A DNA stretch of 64,000 nt from Amblyornis subalaris (lineage: Eukaryota > Chordata > Aves > Passeriformes > Ptilonorhynchidae): positions 1,674,001 to 1,738,000 of the forward strand of contig JACAXG010000050.1 in assembly GCA_018881555.1 (NCBI GenBank), in the 5' to 3' direction. The notes below the pieces were generated by a model, which worked only from the letters and a program-made list of their open reading frames with translations, searched no databases and had not been told where the DNA came from. Of the stretch, positions 41,001 to 53,800 are shown in pieces; the stretch's first letter is position 1; the number at the start of each line of letters is the position of its first letter. The position numbers and the translations under genes were made by a program.

Positions 41001-44000
41001 TTCAATACAGATCTTATCGGAAAGTCATCACTGAGCTCACATGCAGTAACTTTTAAAAATATTTAAGCGGTTGGAAGTATAAAGCAAATTCATTGCTGTC
41101 TAAGCTCCCAAATTCCAAGAGGAGAGCACCCAGAGAAACCAAAGTTGCTTTCAACAGCACCTCATATCAATTTCTTCATAGGCACATTGGTATCTACATT
41201 CATAGACAACCTGGCCATTTCAATCCTGAGAAAAATTTGTATGAAACACATAGAAAGTATTTTGGATCGATCTACTGGGTTATTTAACTTTTCTTATCCA
41301 CAGAACTTATTAACTACTCCAGTCCTTGCTCAATACTAGGCTATTACCACAGATGTAGGAGAAACATCATCAAAACTTTCTCATCTGAACCTCACAGATA
41401 AAGGAGACCCAGTGGTAAGTGTTTTAATTCTTTATATTCATTCCTTATTCATTTTTACTTTAGAGGAAGGACACAAATTCTCACAAGCAAAGTGAAGAAG
41501 AAAGCTGAAAAGGTGTAAACATGCTTCAGCTTTAAGTCATGCATGAAAAGCAGCATCCTGGTCATGTTGACAAAACTATGTGTAGCCTGGAATATTATTT
41601 CTATTTTCATAGATATATTCACACACATGCATTACTGATCTTGTTTTCTCTAGAAGGAGACTATGTCTTGTATCTCCTACAGAAAAAGTCCTGTAACACT
41701 GCATCTAAGCTCTGCACTACCTCTACACTAAAACACAGGAAAAAATATTACTATTCATGAAACAAATCTAGCATGCCTTCCTCCTGAAAAAGAAAATATG
41801 GCACTACAGACTGATCTCCAAATAAAACAAACAGAAGATTGAGCTGCATAAATAAAACAATAATAAATAATGAAATGCAAATTCTAAGAAATTTTAAGAT
41901 ATGCTAGTATAATAGCCCTACTTTGGTCACCCACTCTGTTATTTCTAGTTAAAGAAAATAAATACCAGGCTCTACTGAACTGTAATTCTCAGCAGGAACC
42001 TAACTTCTGTGTCACAGACAGACTGAGGTTGGTAAGACTAACACATGAACCATCAATGCAAACTCTGACTTTCATGGCCAACTACAAACTTTCCCAATTC
42101 TAAACTATTTTTCTTTCCAGGATTTTTAAGGCAGTAAAGCAATTCTTTTTCCTTCTCAAAGAAATTGCAATGCATTCAAGAGCACACAAAAGAACACTTC
42201 ACAAGTTGATACCTTCTATAAACTGTTCTTTGTGGTTCGCTAGTAAGTACAGCTTCAGGAATCTGAACACAGTAAGTCTCACATTAGTGCTACCATCACT
42301 TTGTTCTAAGTGTCCATAAACACAGTGAAGGAAGGATAGTGAAAGAATGCTTACAGTTTTCCTCTTCTTTGTTCTGCCCTCCAAACCTCCCTTCCCAGTT
42401 GAGCAGGAGCATTTGCCAAACTACAGCTATGACTGGCACAGCACTACAAGGCTCTGTGCAACAGGACCAAATGCAACACATAGGTTTGCACTAAGAAATC
42501 TTGCTGGTCATGCGGCATCAGGAACTAAAAGCTCTCGGTTCTGTAATCCACGACCCATTCATTAGTATGCCACTAAAGCAAATACAAGAGATTTACTGAA
42601 AATGGGAGAGATGCCTCACCAGTGAGCAGACCTAGTGCAGTCAGAGATTGGGAGTGCAAACAGTCTAGAAAAGAAGTGAGGAATGGGTATGTGGAGAAAG
42701 TATAAACCATACATATGATGTTATTTATAGAGTACGAGTAAGCAAATATTTTTAACCAGGGCCTATTACGTTTAGCTGAATAGCTAAACCCATCATTTTT
42801 ATCTCAGACATAACTATATATTTAATCACTGTGGGTTTCGTATTTTCTTTGATGTTGACCATATTCACAAAGGAATAGCCAGAGACCACCACATTTCTGA
42901 CAATTAGATTTCAAGCTTGGATGGAGATCTAGAGTAGTCTGTATGAAAATTTTCTGTATGAAAATTTTCTGTTTTCAGGCTTTGCAAGCCAAAACAATCA
43001 TGTTGCAAGAGCATCAGCCATTCAACTGATCGGCCTTCAGTTTCATAATTATTTTGTGCTCACGGCATGGTAATGATTCTGTTAGAGTACAGGAACAAGT
43101 TCTCTGGTCATTTTTCTCATCCAATGAACTGTTACCTCAGAATTCTGGAAAAATGTGCATGTAAAATTTTAGCTGAAAATAACCAGAGAGCTTAACAGAT
43201 GGATAAAATTTGTCTGAGCAAATCAAGTCCCTTGCATTATGAGCTCCTTTGTATTAAAAATACTTCTGTCCTGAGACTAAATAAGTTAAGGAAACATTTC
43301 TGAAGCTGACTGTACAGCTTTTAAGCTGTGTTGGCTATATAAAGCAGCTGTTTTAACGTCCACTCGTGCCACAAATACAACTTTTTCCACTCACAGGAGA
43401 GACTTTGGTGAGCAAATTCCACAGAGGTGTTGAAGACAGCTGCAGAAAGTAGCAAGAAATACTTTTCAGCAGGAACAGGTTCCTTAACATGCCACTTATC
43501 ACTTATCAGCTCCCCCAGTACTATTCCTGTCTCTCACAAGCTCATTTTAAGCAGAATACATTAAAAGGTATGCTGCTCTAGCTTAAATCGGGAAAGTTTT
43601 GCCCAGCAACCTGTGCTTCTCTCACCTCACTTTTTCTTGTCCCAGCTATCACTCCCTCCCACGTGCTTCCCTGTCAATTTCAGAGTCTCAAGCCCAACAT
43701 ATAGTTCTACAGTAGCAGGCTTCCCTACCGAGGGGAACACGGTGAGGAAAGACTCCAGAAAGTTGTTGTGCATAGACAAGAAAATACAGGTTGCTATACC
43801 TGGGCTGGATGGAGGCTCTGCTGGGCAAAAGCTGCCCCACAGTTCGGTAGACCTATTTTAACACTTCCCTGAACCACCTTGTGTTTCAGAAGCCCCATCA
43901 GAAAAACAGCTTCCTTACTTTTCAGCAACGCTGTGCAGATATGAAGCTCACAGACTGAACAAACTCAAACCAACCCAGCCAGAAGAGGCAGGTAACTGCT

Positions 44001-44058
44001 GAGGTAAGGGCAAGTAGGAGAGTTTTCCCATGTTGCTTGAGCATCAGTGTTTTGTTGG
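41001..44058. other. Unique intron sequence, no gene seen
   Basis: A+T-rich sequence without recognisable elements. A 15-bp unit CTGTATGAAAATTTT is duplicated in tandem at 42939-42968. The short open frames (longest under 90 codons) show no domains. Confidence 0.55.
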
Positions 44059-44445
44059 ACATGTGTGCTGGTTTGGCTGTAAACCAGCAGGGCAAATTAA
44101 CCCCACACAGAATACCTCGAGAGATTTTAGGTCAAAATTACAATTTTAATAAAAAAGGTTAAAATAAATGCAGGAATACAGAAACACGGGCTTAAACAAA
44201 CCGACAGAGTCACGGTACAACCTGACACCCTGTTGACCAGGGTGGTAGCTGTGCAGTCCAGTTAGGCACTGATCCTGCAGGAAGGCCTGGTAGCCCAGTC
44301 CCGGTAGNGGAGTGGAGTAGCTGAGTCCAATTCCGGGGAGCGGAGTCCAGTCACGTCGAGCCGAGTCGAGAATCCCGTCGAGAGCGGAGTCCCGAGAGCA
44401 GAGTCCCGTCGAATCGAGGGTATCTTCTCCCATCCAAATACCCTC

Positions 44446-44496
44446 GTTTTATGCTGTGCTTCTTGGCTGGCACCTCCCCCAGGGGCGGGGACTTTC
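44446..44496 (-). promoter_or_regulatory. LTR core promoter: GC box, kappa-B-like site and TATA-like box
   Basis: On the minus strand the order is a GAAAGTCCCC kappa-B-like site (44487-44496), overlapping a CCCCGCCCC GC box (44482-44490), then CATAAAAC (44446-44453) about 30 bases downstream. The spacing fits a functional RNA polymerase II promoter directed leftwards, which is the direction of UST transcription. Confidence 0.6.
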
Positions 44497-44605
44497 ACAA
44501 TGGAAGAGCATCTTCCGGGTGTTCTATTGATTGTTTCAGTAATGAGCTTGGAGGAGTCCTAGGGTCCTTCACAATGTTCCGGAAGGGTTCAGGCTAAGTA
44601 GTCAG

Positions 44606-44740
44606 GCTGGGTGGTGCTAATGGGCCATTACCTGAGCTCAGATAATCAGCTGGGTGGTGCTAATGGGCCATTGCCTGAGATCAGATAATCAGCTGGGTGG
44701 TGCTAATGGCCATTACCTGAGNTCAGATANCCAGGGTGGG
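44606..44740. repeat. 43-bp tandem repeats in the LTR U3
   Basis: Three copies of a 43-bp unit start at 44606, 44649 and 44692, each beginning GCTGGGTGGTGCTAATGG and each carrying a GATAA or near-GATAA motif at its end. A partial fourth copy fades out near 44740 among several Ns. Repeated blocks of this kind upstream of an LTR TATA box are typical retroviral enhancers. Confidence 0.9.
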
Positions 44741-44863
44741 NAGTNCTTCCTGTCNGTTGGAGTGCTTATCTCAGTTGAGATAAGGAGTCCCAGGTGTGTA
44801 ATTATGAAATTTATCCAGCTTGTGTGGGTGGTAATAGAATATTTAACTAACCCAGGACAACAT

Positions 44864-47800
44864 GCTACACAAGTTTCTGGCAAAATCCCTGCTCTTCTGG
44901 GAGTGGCAGAGAATCATCACCCTATTCCTGATACTGCTATTAATCAGGCGAAAGACACCAAAAAGGCACATCACCTCTCTGTGCCCTTTAAATTAAAAAA
45001 GTGTTAAAATTACCTTCCTCTTTGACGTCTTAGATGAAAACTGCTGTATGAGGACAAAAACCACAGGGTTGTACATTCCAGTCAGTAGTGACAGAGTGAA
45101 GAAGCAGCAAGAAGGACACTTAGCAGCTTCTTTTGCAGAAGATGGAAAGATTTTTTGGTTTATGACACTGAAGCAAGAAATTTCAAGCTTGCTTTAATTT
45201 ATGTTTGGTCAGGAATAAATTTATCATTGATCAATAGTTCCAAACAAACAACTCTGACTATGCAGCAGGGTAGTACAAAGAAACTCAGGATACAGGCACA
45301 GCTCTTACTTTGGGGGCAGTTGGGTCCATGCCCCCCTCAAGCTTTGTAACCCTTGTCAACATCTTTCTGAATCTCCAGTCCCTCCTGCACTAAGCACAGG
45401 CAGCACGTACGCCATCACTAGAACCACAGCACACAGAAAAAGGGAGAAAAGTTCATCAGCCCACTGGGACCCCTACCAGATAACACCCATTGGATCCTCA
45501 ACTGCTGCTCCACACCCTCACACTGGCATGATGTGCAGTATCCTTGAGACAGCAGAGCAAAGAGCGGAGTGGCAGTATTGCAACTACCTAAATGAACTTA
45601 CTGCACGCAGCTAACCGAACACCTCAGCACAGCAATAATAAGATCCAGTTACTGCCAACCTCAGCTGTATTTGAGCTGGGGTCAGAAGGTGAAAGATACT
45701 ATACGCTTTTTAAAAGTCTTTCAGCTTCTAAAATTCATAACCAAAGAGTTTCAGAGGAAAAAGAACTGAAGCTGTCAGCTGTTTCCATGTAGCATAGTGC
45801 AAAAAACAGAGAACCGCTGAGCTATAAAGAATTCCAGAGCTTTGCCAAAATTTGCTTCATTGATTAGATAAGACAAGTAGCAGATTCAAAACTAGACAGG
45901 GGAAAATGCAACAGGCCTAATGAAGTAAGGCTGTTTATCAGAAGATTAAATAACTCATGCTGAATTTGACTGACTACCCAGAAAAATATTATTGAATGGA
46001 TGATATTAAGTGATAGGTTTTGCTCATTATTAGTGAGGCAAGGTAGAGAGCTCACAGTTAGAGAATGAAACATTTACATCAGCTTTCATTTAAGCACACT
46101 TCTGAAAATCTCTACCTCACACAATCCTACACACACACACAAAAAAACCCACCAAACCAAAAAGCCCTCCACAAAAAAACCCACCAGGAACTCAAATAAA
46201 CAGGTGGTAGGGTTTAGGCCTTGCTATTTTGTTATTTGTCCTAATTTACTTACTATGCTATCTCCCAACAGGCAACACAAAAGAAATCTGCACATTTGTA
46301 TGGGGAGTTCTGCTAGGAAAAGAACAATCGGCTGTAGAAATGAAAGGAACTGAGAAGTCAGCAATTTCACAGCCTTTGCCTTACAATATCTGCTGCAACA
46401 TTTCAGAGTATATCAAAGCTGTTATCGCACACCCTTTTCATGGAACTGGAGAACTCAGAGAGGCACAAACATGGCACCAAATCCACCCATCAAGCAGGGA
46501 TAGATATCCCCTGCAGTGCTATTTTTCCAGTGTCTTATGTAGTCATTATTTCCATGCATCCTAAGCATTCAGGTTTCAATGACCCACTGACATGAAGTGA
46601 TGACCTATCTATTTAAAAATCTTGCTACTGTAACTTCCAGGATCCTCTCTCCCTTCCCCATCCTTCTCCTCCTCTTTGGAAGCCTACCACTGGTCATCCA
46701 CCACTGTTTCTGAGAATAAGTACCATGACAACCCAGATTCTTCCCACCAGACTTCAAGCATTTCTCTCTGCATAAGTCAGGTTCAGTCATAAAGACATAA
46801 GTAGCCTGAGTTAGTCTTTGGAGATACCAATATCTCTCCCTGCTGACTTCAGAGGGAACCTCTGAAAGGAGTACAGACAAGCCATGCACAGTCGAAATAC
46901 TGTGTAACTTTCTGATCAAGACACATGTCTGTCCCCTCTTCCCCATATTAGTTCTCTCCTAATCTCTTTTTGGCACTGTGCTACCCAGTTTGAATGCAAT
47001 TTCTACCTGTAATCTCATCAAACTAGTACAGAGGAGGTGCACCAACATCCCACCTCCAAGATCCTTTCGTGTATATCGAAGTACCTCAGTAGCAAAGGCA
47101 GGGGGTCCTCGTGGGACACTTCTAAGATCCTATTTATTTCTGATTTTCAATGCAGAGATTCAAATGACTCTTCCCTAGATGTAGGCCAGTAAAAGAGACA
47201 ACAGTATTTGCTCTATGATGCAAGCCACTGCAGAAAGAAAACCTGGTTGAAGGAAGTAGGACCACCAGCAATGCATGACTGGGAAATCACCACCTGCTAA
47301 ACATGGTTTGGTGTTGTAGAGGAACAGATTAACAAAAGGACTTGGCAGCTACCTGTAAATACAAGGCAAGCAGAAGATAAAGAAGGTTCTTACATCTTGG
47401 AAGGTAATAAAAGACAAGAAAAAATAAGACTGAATAAAAAGACTACATCAATACTGGCGATACTTCATGCTATCTCCTGCTAATTGCTATGAAATAAACA
47501 CAGGCATAATAACATTAATCAATTACTGTAAACATTCACAAAATTACTGTGGCATCTGAAATCTAACCCAAAACTTGTATATTGTAAGATAATCCTAAAA
47601 TGCTTTCTGAACCAACATCATAAGGCTTGGTTTCTTCTCACACGTTCCCATCTGCCCCAACCCTTTCAGGGCTTACGTCCATTTCAACATAAGTCACTGC
47701 CATGAAGCAAACCTGTACAGCTGAACAGTCAAAAAAAAAATATTCAGAGAAACAATGCAATCTCTAATCTGCACAAGAACTCTCAAAGTTTAAAGTATTT

Positions 47801-50800
47801 TACAAGGTAAAAAGACATAACTGGAATTTAGATTTCAAAAGCAAGCTTTGAAATCTGGGCTGAAACACCATGTAAAGATCCTTGAGAAAAGCAAAGTTTC
47901 TTCCAAAGAAACCTGCCATTCCATTCAAAGGCCAATTAATGACAGAAGCCTCATAATAGTCTCTAGCAGTAATTAAGCAAAAGAAACATTCACTTATTCT
48001 AACAACTTTGTTGTGTGTATTTCAGAAACATTTATTATTAACTACAAGAACAATTGTAAGGAGCAACTTCTCCCCCAAAAACGTCTAGATCATTCCATAT
48101 TAGGGGAAAAAAAAAAAAAGAAAATAGTGTAAATAATAAATCAAATCGCACTGGTTAGCAACTGATAATCCAGACACCAGCAGCTCATCTCACAGAATTG
48201 TCACTCGCTAGCAGTTAGTAACCTTGTAAGAGCACAATGTTATGTTGGTGTCCTCTCTCTGGGGCAGATACATTAAACTGAACCAACCATCCACTTGATC
48301 AGCAGAGGTTTTAAAACAAACATTCTCAGGGGTGCTAAAACGTACTATTTACTTACGGCAGAGATACACTGCTTCTCTACTCAAATCAACACAGGCACCA
48401 TGGTCTCCATCCCAGTCTCCTGATGACTTCCACTCTGAATCATTAAGTATGATAAGTAGCAAGCCTTGGCAAGCATCCAAATGTCTATTTCTAAAGCATT
48501 AGTACTCAGAAACCCTACCGCAAACCTAATCATTGTGCTTCCATGCTTACAAACAAAGCCAAACATCTATTTTCAACACAACAGGGTCTGCTTCCTTCAG
48601 TGCAGCTCTAAAGAGCAAGAGAGTAAAATAAATTTCAATCAAATAATTGCTCTCCACTTCCTATCCACCCCTCCAGTCTCCAAACATCCTCTAACCCAGA
48701 TTCTAAAACAAAGAAAAACAAATGCCTCATTACATAAACACAAGTTATGTTTGAAAATCTACTTGCCTGCTCACCAATAACGATGAGGAAACATTTTGTG
48801 GTGAAAAAAAAATCTGTCATCACTTTCCACAACTTTCACTTGAAAGTTAAAAAAGGTAATAATAATAAAAAAAATAATTTAAAAAGCATAATATAAAAGC
48901 TTGTGGAGCCTCTGCTGCACCAGTCAGATTAGGTCTTACAGGCAAGCACCTCTGCTGCCTAGGGAAATGCAGCAGTGGCTAAGGCACTGGCACCCCATTC
49001 AGGCTTGGTGTTCCAAGTTAATGTCAACAGGCTAAAGACAACTGACATCTCTGAAAAGAGCTGATCCTATTCGCATTACATGTCTATAATAAACTGTAAT
49101 GACATGGAAATGGCTCTATCCCCTCACTGATAAGACAGGAAATGCAGACAAAAAGCTGAGAGGACTATGATTCTTATAGCAAGACCCAAAGAGAAACCTA
49201 ATTTTCACCAATTTCAAAAGGATTCCTGTCTTTCTTGCCCCCATGGTATGAATGAGCAGCCCCTAGACCCTTGCAAGCCCAAGCTCCAAAACCTACTGTT
49301 CCAAAAATACAACAGCACAGAAGGGGGACAGGGAGACCTCCCCCTTACCGCTCAGTCCTTCAGAAGAGACAATGCAAATAGAAGGGGCTGTAAACGTCCT
49401 CAAAAGTTATCTGCCCTGAGTAACAACGCAGTAGCTTATTTTTGTAAGTGTGTCCATACATACTCACATGAGCACACAGAGTGGCTATTCACCCCCTTGG
49501 CTGTACTTGTAACAGAGGAAACACAGGGCTTTCTTTCACACATCACTGCAATTTAAAACAGTGCTCACAGGGGGTCAGCAGCAGGTGCAAAGTCACAATT
49601 TCCAAAAAAAACCCCACAACAGACTAGTCTGTCCAGCCCAAGATGAAAAGGTAAACTCTTACATCCTACCTGAAAACCTATCTTTGCAGAGAGGCACAGC
49701 TATGAAAACAAAATAAACAGCTCTTCTTGAATAGGTTAGAGACAGAAGCTAACAATGTGCAAGTACTTTCATATGAAGCTAAGAAAACAACCCAGAAAGG
49801 ACTTTCTTAAGTGCTCAAAATTTACATCCAAAAAATGTGGTGTATATCGTAAAAAATACACTCAAGCAATTTCAGTAATCCCAGATTTTTGCTAGACACA
49901 AGAAACAGAAGACACACTCTCTTGTTATTTATATAAGAATTTAAATGACAGGATCAGAAGAAGAGGATGGGGGAGAAAGGATCAATTACCATCTGGAAAC
50001 AGGAGCCAGAAAAGGATACCTGTTCAACCATTTTACACAGTGTTCCTACCAAAAATCATGTAAAAACCAAGTCCCTTCATCATATGTTCTACACATTGTG
50101 ATAACAGAGACCTGTACTTAAACAACAAATGAAGAACTTCCGCTTCTGGTGATTTTGACATGTGCTACTGATTTCAAAACAGTTATCATCAGGAATCAGT
50201 GCAGCCAAGATAGCACAGATGTTAATTAATCTCAGATCCTTCACTAGAATTACGGGGCAAAAAAATTAGACAGCCTTTATTTTCCCAATAGAGCATGAAG
50301 TACTGTAGCTTTCACATGAGTTACTTTTGCCACAAAGTTGCTCTTTCTGGAAGCCTTCATTGCTTATCATTCTTTGCAAAATCCTAAGCAAAAGCAATCT
50401 TGCTTCTCCCTAATTTTGTATGAAAATATAAGAATCACTGCAACAAGCACTTTTTTCCTTGTGACAGCCACAATTCCTTTTGGCCGAGTACTCTCTGATA
50501 GAGAACAAAGTGCTTACCATTCACTTAGGGTGAACAAAGCTTCAAGAAACCGTATTTTTACTTTCATTTTTGCAAATCAAGTCTAAGCAGCACCATGGGA
50601 AACAAGAAGTAAGTGATTTGGTTACCTTCTCCTGGACATGAAGCCTTCTATATGAGGACACATCTGAAAACTGAAGCCCTTTGTTGAGACTCTGGAACCC
50701 AAATGTAGCAATAACTCCTGAAGTAAAACTGCACAGAGACTGTGATAGTCAACAGTGGTGACACCCTTGAAAGAACAGCAGCTGGACCACTGACTTTGCC

Positions 50801-53800
50801 TCAGTCTACTTCTCTTTGCCTTGTAACACTGTCTGCCTTATCTGTTTGACATGGACAAAATCCCTCCACAACAAAAGGATTTATCAAAAGCATCTTTTTC
50901 CTTTCAGTATTTCTGTAGCAATGACCACTACAATACCTGAGAATATCATATACTGTTACACATTTATCTTCAAAATGTCATTTGGACAAAAGGGGATTAA
51001 ACACAGACAGAATTAACACACAATTTGTTCAATGTCACATGATGTCTGTCAGGGCAGGGAACTGAAGCCTCTCTCATCTCCTCAGGCCCAAGTGGAACAT
51101 CCTATCTAACCAGCAGACTTGTTCTCTCACAGGTGTATATACCATACCGCCATAGAACTTGAAAGTAAACCAAACCCAAATAAATAATTTCCTCTCATCG
51201 GGAACTGAATTAATCCTTTAAATCCCTTCTTAAATGACAAAGTTGACAATACGAAAAAGAAACATGTACACAGATGCATATACGCAATTCCTGATTCCCA
51301 GACTGGAGTCTGATTTTGAAAGCAGAAAATACATCCCTGAATAAATACTGTCCAATTTTCCAAATATATTTAGAATATTATCACAACGAATATACACAAT
51401 CTTAAGCATTTTGTGCTATGACTTCACTGTACAGAGTGTTTTGGCCAGACAGCATAATGTAGTCCAGAGACCACTTAATCTTTTTGAAAGGAAAAGGCTT
51501 GAGTTTTATGACCTTGGTCAAAAAACGAGGTGCATTCTGGTTTACCATAGAGTATTTCTTGACAGCATCACATGTTAGGCAAAGCTTTGTTAATCTTACC
51601 ATCAGACAAGCTGTGAGTGATGAGCAGTTTTTTAACAAAAGCTACTTGGAGACGAGGCACCTCTTTTGTCTTCCAAAAAAGCTAGCTTATAACTTGAGAG
51701 TTTAGCAACCTAAATGGAAGTCCAAACATATTTTATCTTATCTTTCACAATAGCAAAATTACAAAGTCCAAAGAGGAAAGAAAAGCTAATTAAGAAAGAT
51801 AACAGCTACAAACTTGTCATTTAGGCTCAGACTACCTCTTTTCAAGGCTTTTAGGAAGCAGCTTCTAAACTGACCTTTCAGTTCCCTACAATGTTAATGA
51901 ATTTTCAAATGTAGTAAATTTCAAATGTAATGCAACTAAACAATCCTCTGAGAAGTCAGACCAAAATCAAAATGCTTTTGAGTACAGAAGAGCTCTCTCT
52001 TTTGAGAACAGGAAAAAAAATCTGTCAGTAGGAACGTAACCAGGGCCTTGTTAAAAGCATATGTATCTCAGAAATGGGTATTGTGTCACCACACCATAAA
52101 TCTCACCCACAGACCTGACTGTCTTTCCTTGAGTGTGTTTCTCCTACTCACACACCAGAAGGGCCGTCAAAACTGTAAAGGATTCATGATCCATGCATGT
52201 GCAAAACAGAACTGGATGAGACGACCCTTTCTGGCCATGAGAAGGCACCATGCTGCCTACCAGCAAAAATAAAGCATGCTAGGTGTTTCTACTTTTTAGA
52301 AAAGCTTGGCCTGAAGAATTCTGTGCTTTACATCATTCTAGATACAAATACAGTATTACCAGAGTAAAAAACCCAAACCAGTCCCCCTCAAAAAAACCAA
52401 AACCCCTACTGTTGTTCCTCCCTTCTACAGCTTATAAAAAAAAAAAAATTGTATACAAAACAGTGACAGTCACTTTTACTGTTTTCTTTGGATAGTCAGT
52501 TTTTCTTTTTTTGTCCCTCTCTTAATAGGTTAACAGGAAAAAGTCAAGTCAGGGAAAAAAGGAAGCAAAACCAAACCAAACAAACAAAAAAATCCAACCA
52601 CAACACCCTACCAAAAAAAAGCCAATTCATACTACCTTAATTTAAACAAAAAGTTTCACTTGCTATTTAGTTTTAAGTATTTCGAAGGTTTTTGTAACAG
52701 CCTCCCCAAATACCCAGATTTCTTTCTGCTTCTATTATGGTTATATTCCCCGATGTGCCCAAAATAAACATAACTGTTGTTGTGACAGCCTTAAGCCTAC
52801 CAAACCCATCTGGACAAAATACCTGAACTTACAGTGTCATGAAGAGCGAGAGTAGGGAGAAACATAATTATTTGAGGAACACAACTGGACACTTAAGTCT
52901 TTTGTCTTGCACAGGAAACCACAGCACAGGCAACTTCAACATGCAATTAAACCAGAGTTCTTGTTGGCAGGCTCCTGGGAAGTTCAACAGGGGAAATGCT
53001 TTAATTGACATGAACAACAAGTTTGCACAGCAAATAGTGAAGATCAAACGGTTTTATTTTTTTATTGGCCATTAGAGGATTGCTACGAGCCCTTGGAAAT
53101 TCTCATTTCTGTAATGTGAAGCATGTATATATCACAAGTCAAAGCAGGGAAGAATAAAGCAATGCAAAAGCCCTGCAGTTGCAGGGGAGTGGAGTCCCTA
53201 GTGCATTCCCCAAAAGCCACCAGGCTGTCCAAGATTTATGATTTGTGTCTTACTCATCTAAGGGAAGACTCTTCTCACTTCCTCCCACTGCTGGAGCTGG
53301 TTTTCGATTAGTGAGCCAGGATTACCTTGGCAGAATCAACAAGCAAGGCCTCATTCGTGCAAATCCCAATACTCCATTACTGGAAAGCCTGGCAGTTTTG
53401 AAACCCTCCTGCTTTTTTGGTGCTCAGAGATGGTCCAGGACTGGTATGCACCCCCATACAGCAAATTTTAAGCCTACTGGAGACAGATGTGCTTTTAAGT
53501 ATCTTCCACAGATTCTCTAGAAACAATCCACTAATGTCCATGCCTTCCCCAGTAATTTCATGCTGAAAAACAGGACTCTTGATCCCTCCTGATGGGATGA
53601 CTACATTGTGAAACTTGGGCCGTGTTATTGTGAGCCACATCCAAAACAGACAGCAGAAACCATTAGCTTTCCACAGACTCTTCTATACTATGAATTATTA
53701 TAAGCTTGAAGTCAGAACAGGATAAATAACAAAACACAGCCTCGTATCTACAACTCTACTCTCATTTGCTCCAGACTACTCTGGTATAAAAGAGAAGAGA

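Larger units (their letters stand above)
44064..44859 (-). mobile_element. Complete solo LTR of an endogenous retrovirus (796 bp)
   Basis: The element begins TGTGCTGG and ends CCAGGACA on the plus strand. These termini form an imperfect inverted repeat with TG...CA ends, and ACATG flanks it directly on both sides (44059-44063 and 44860-44864) as a target-site duplication. Orientation is minus. On that strand, U3 holds a 43-bp tandem repeat array (44606 to about 44740), then GC-box and kappa-B-like sites (44482-44496), then a CATAAAA TATA-like box (44446-44453). An ATTAAA polyadenylation signal follows at 44145-44150, about 80 bases before the end. No internal viral sequence is attached, so it is a recombination product. 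The 5-bp duplication fits several retroviral classes, so the family is not assigned. Confidence 0.9.

Noticed and set aside
53171..53186. Inverted repeat CCCTGCA-GT-TGCAGGG considered as a regulatory palindrome
   Set aside because: Seven-base arms around a common PstI-like core are expected by chance in 64 kb.
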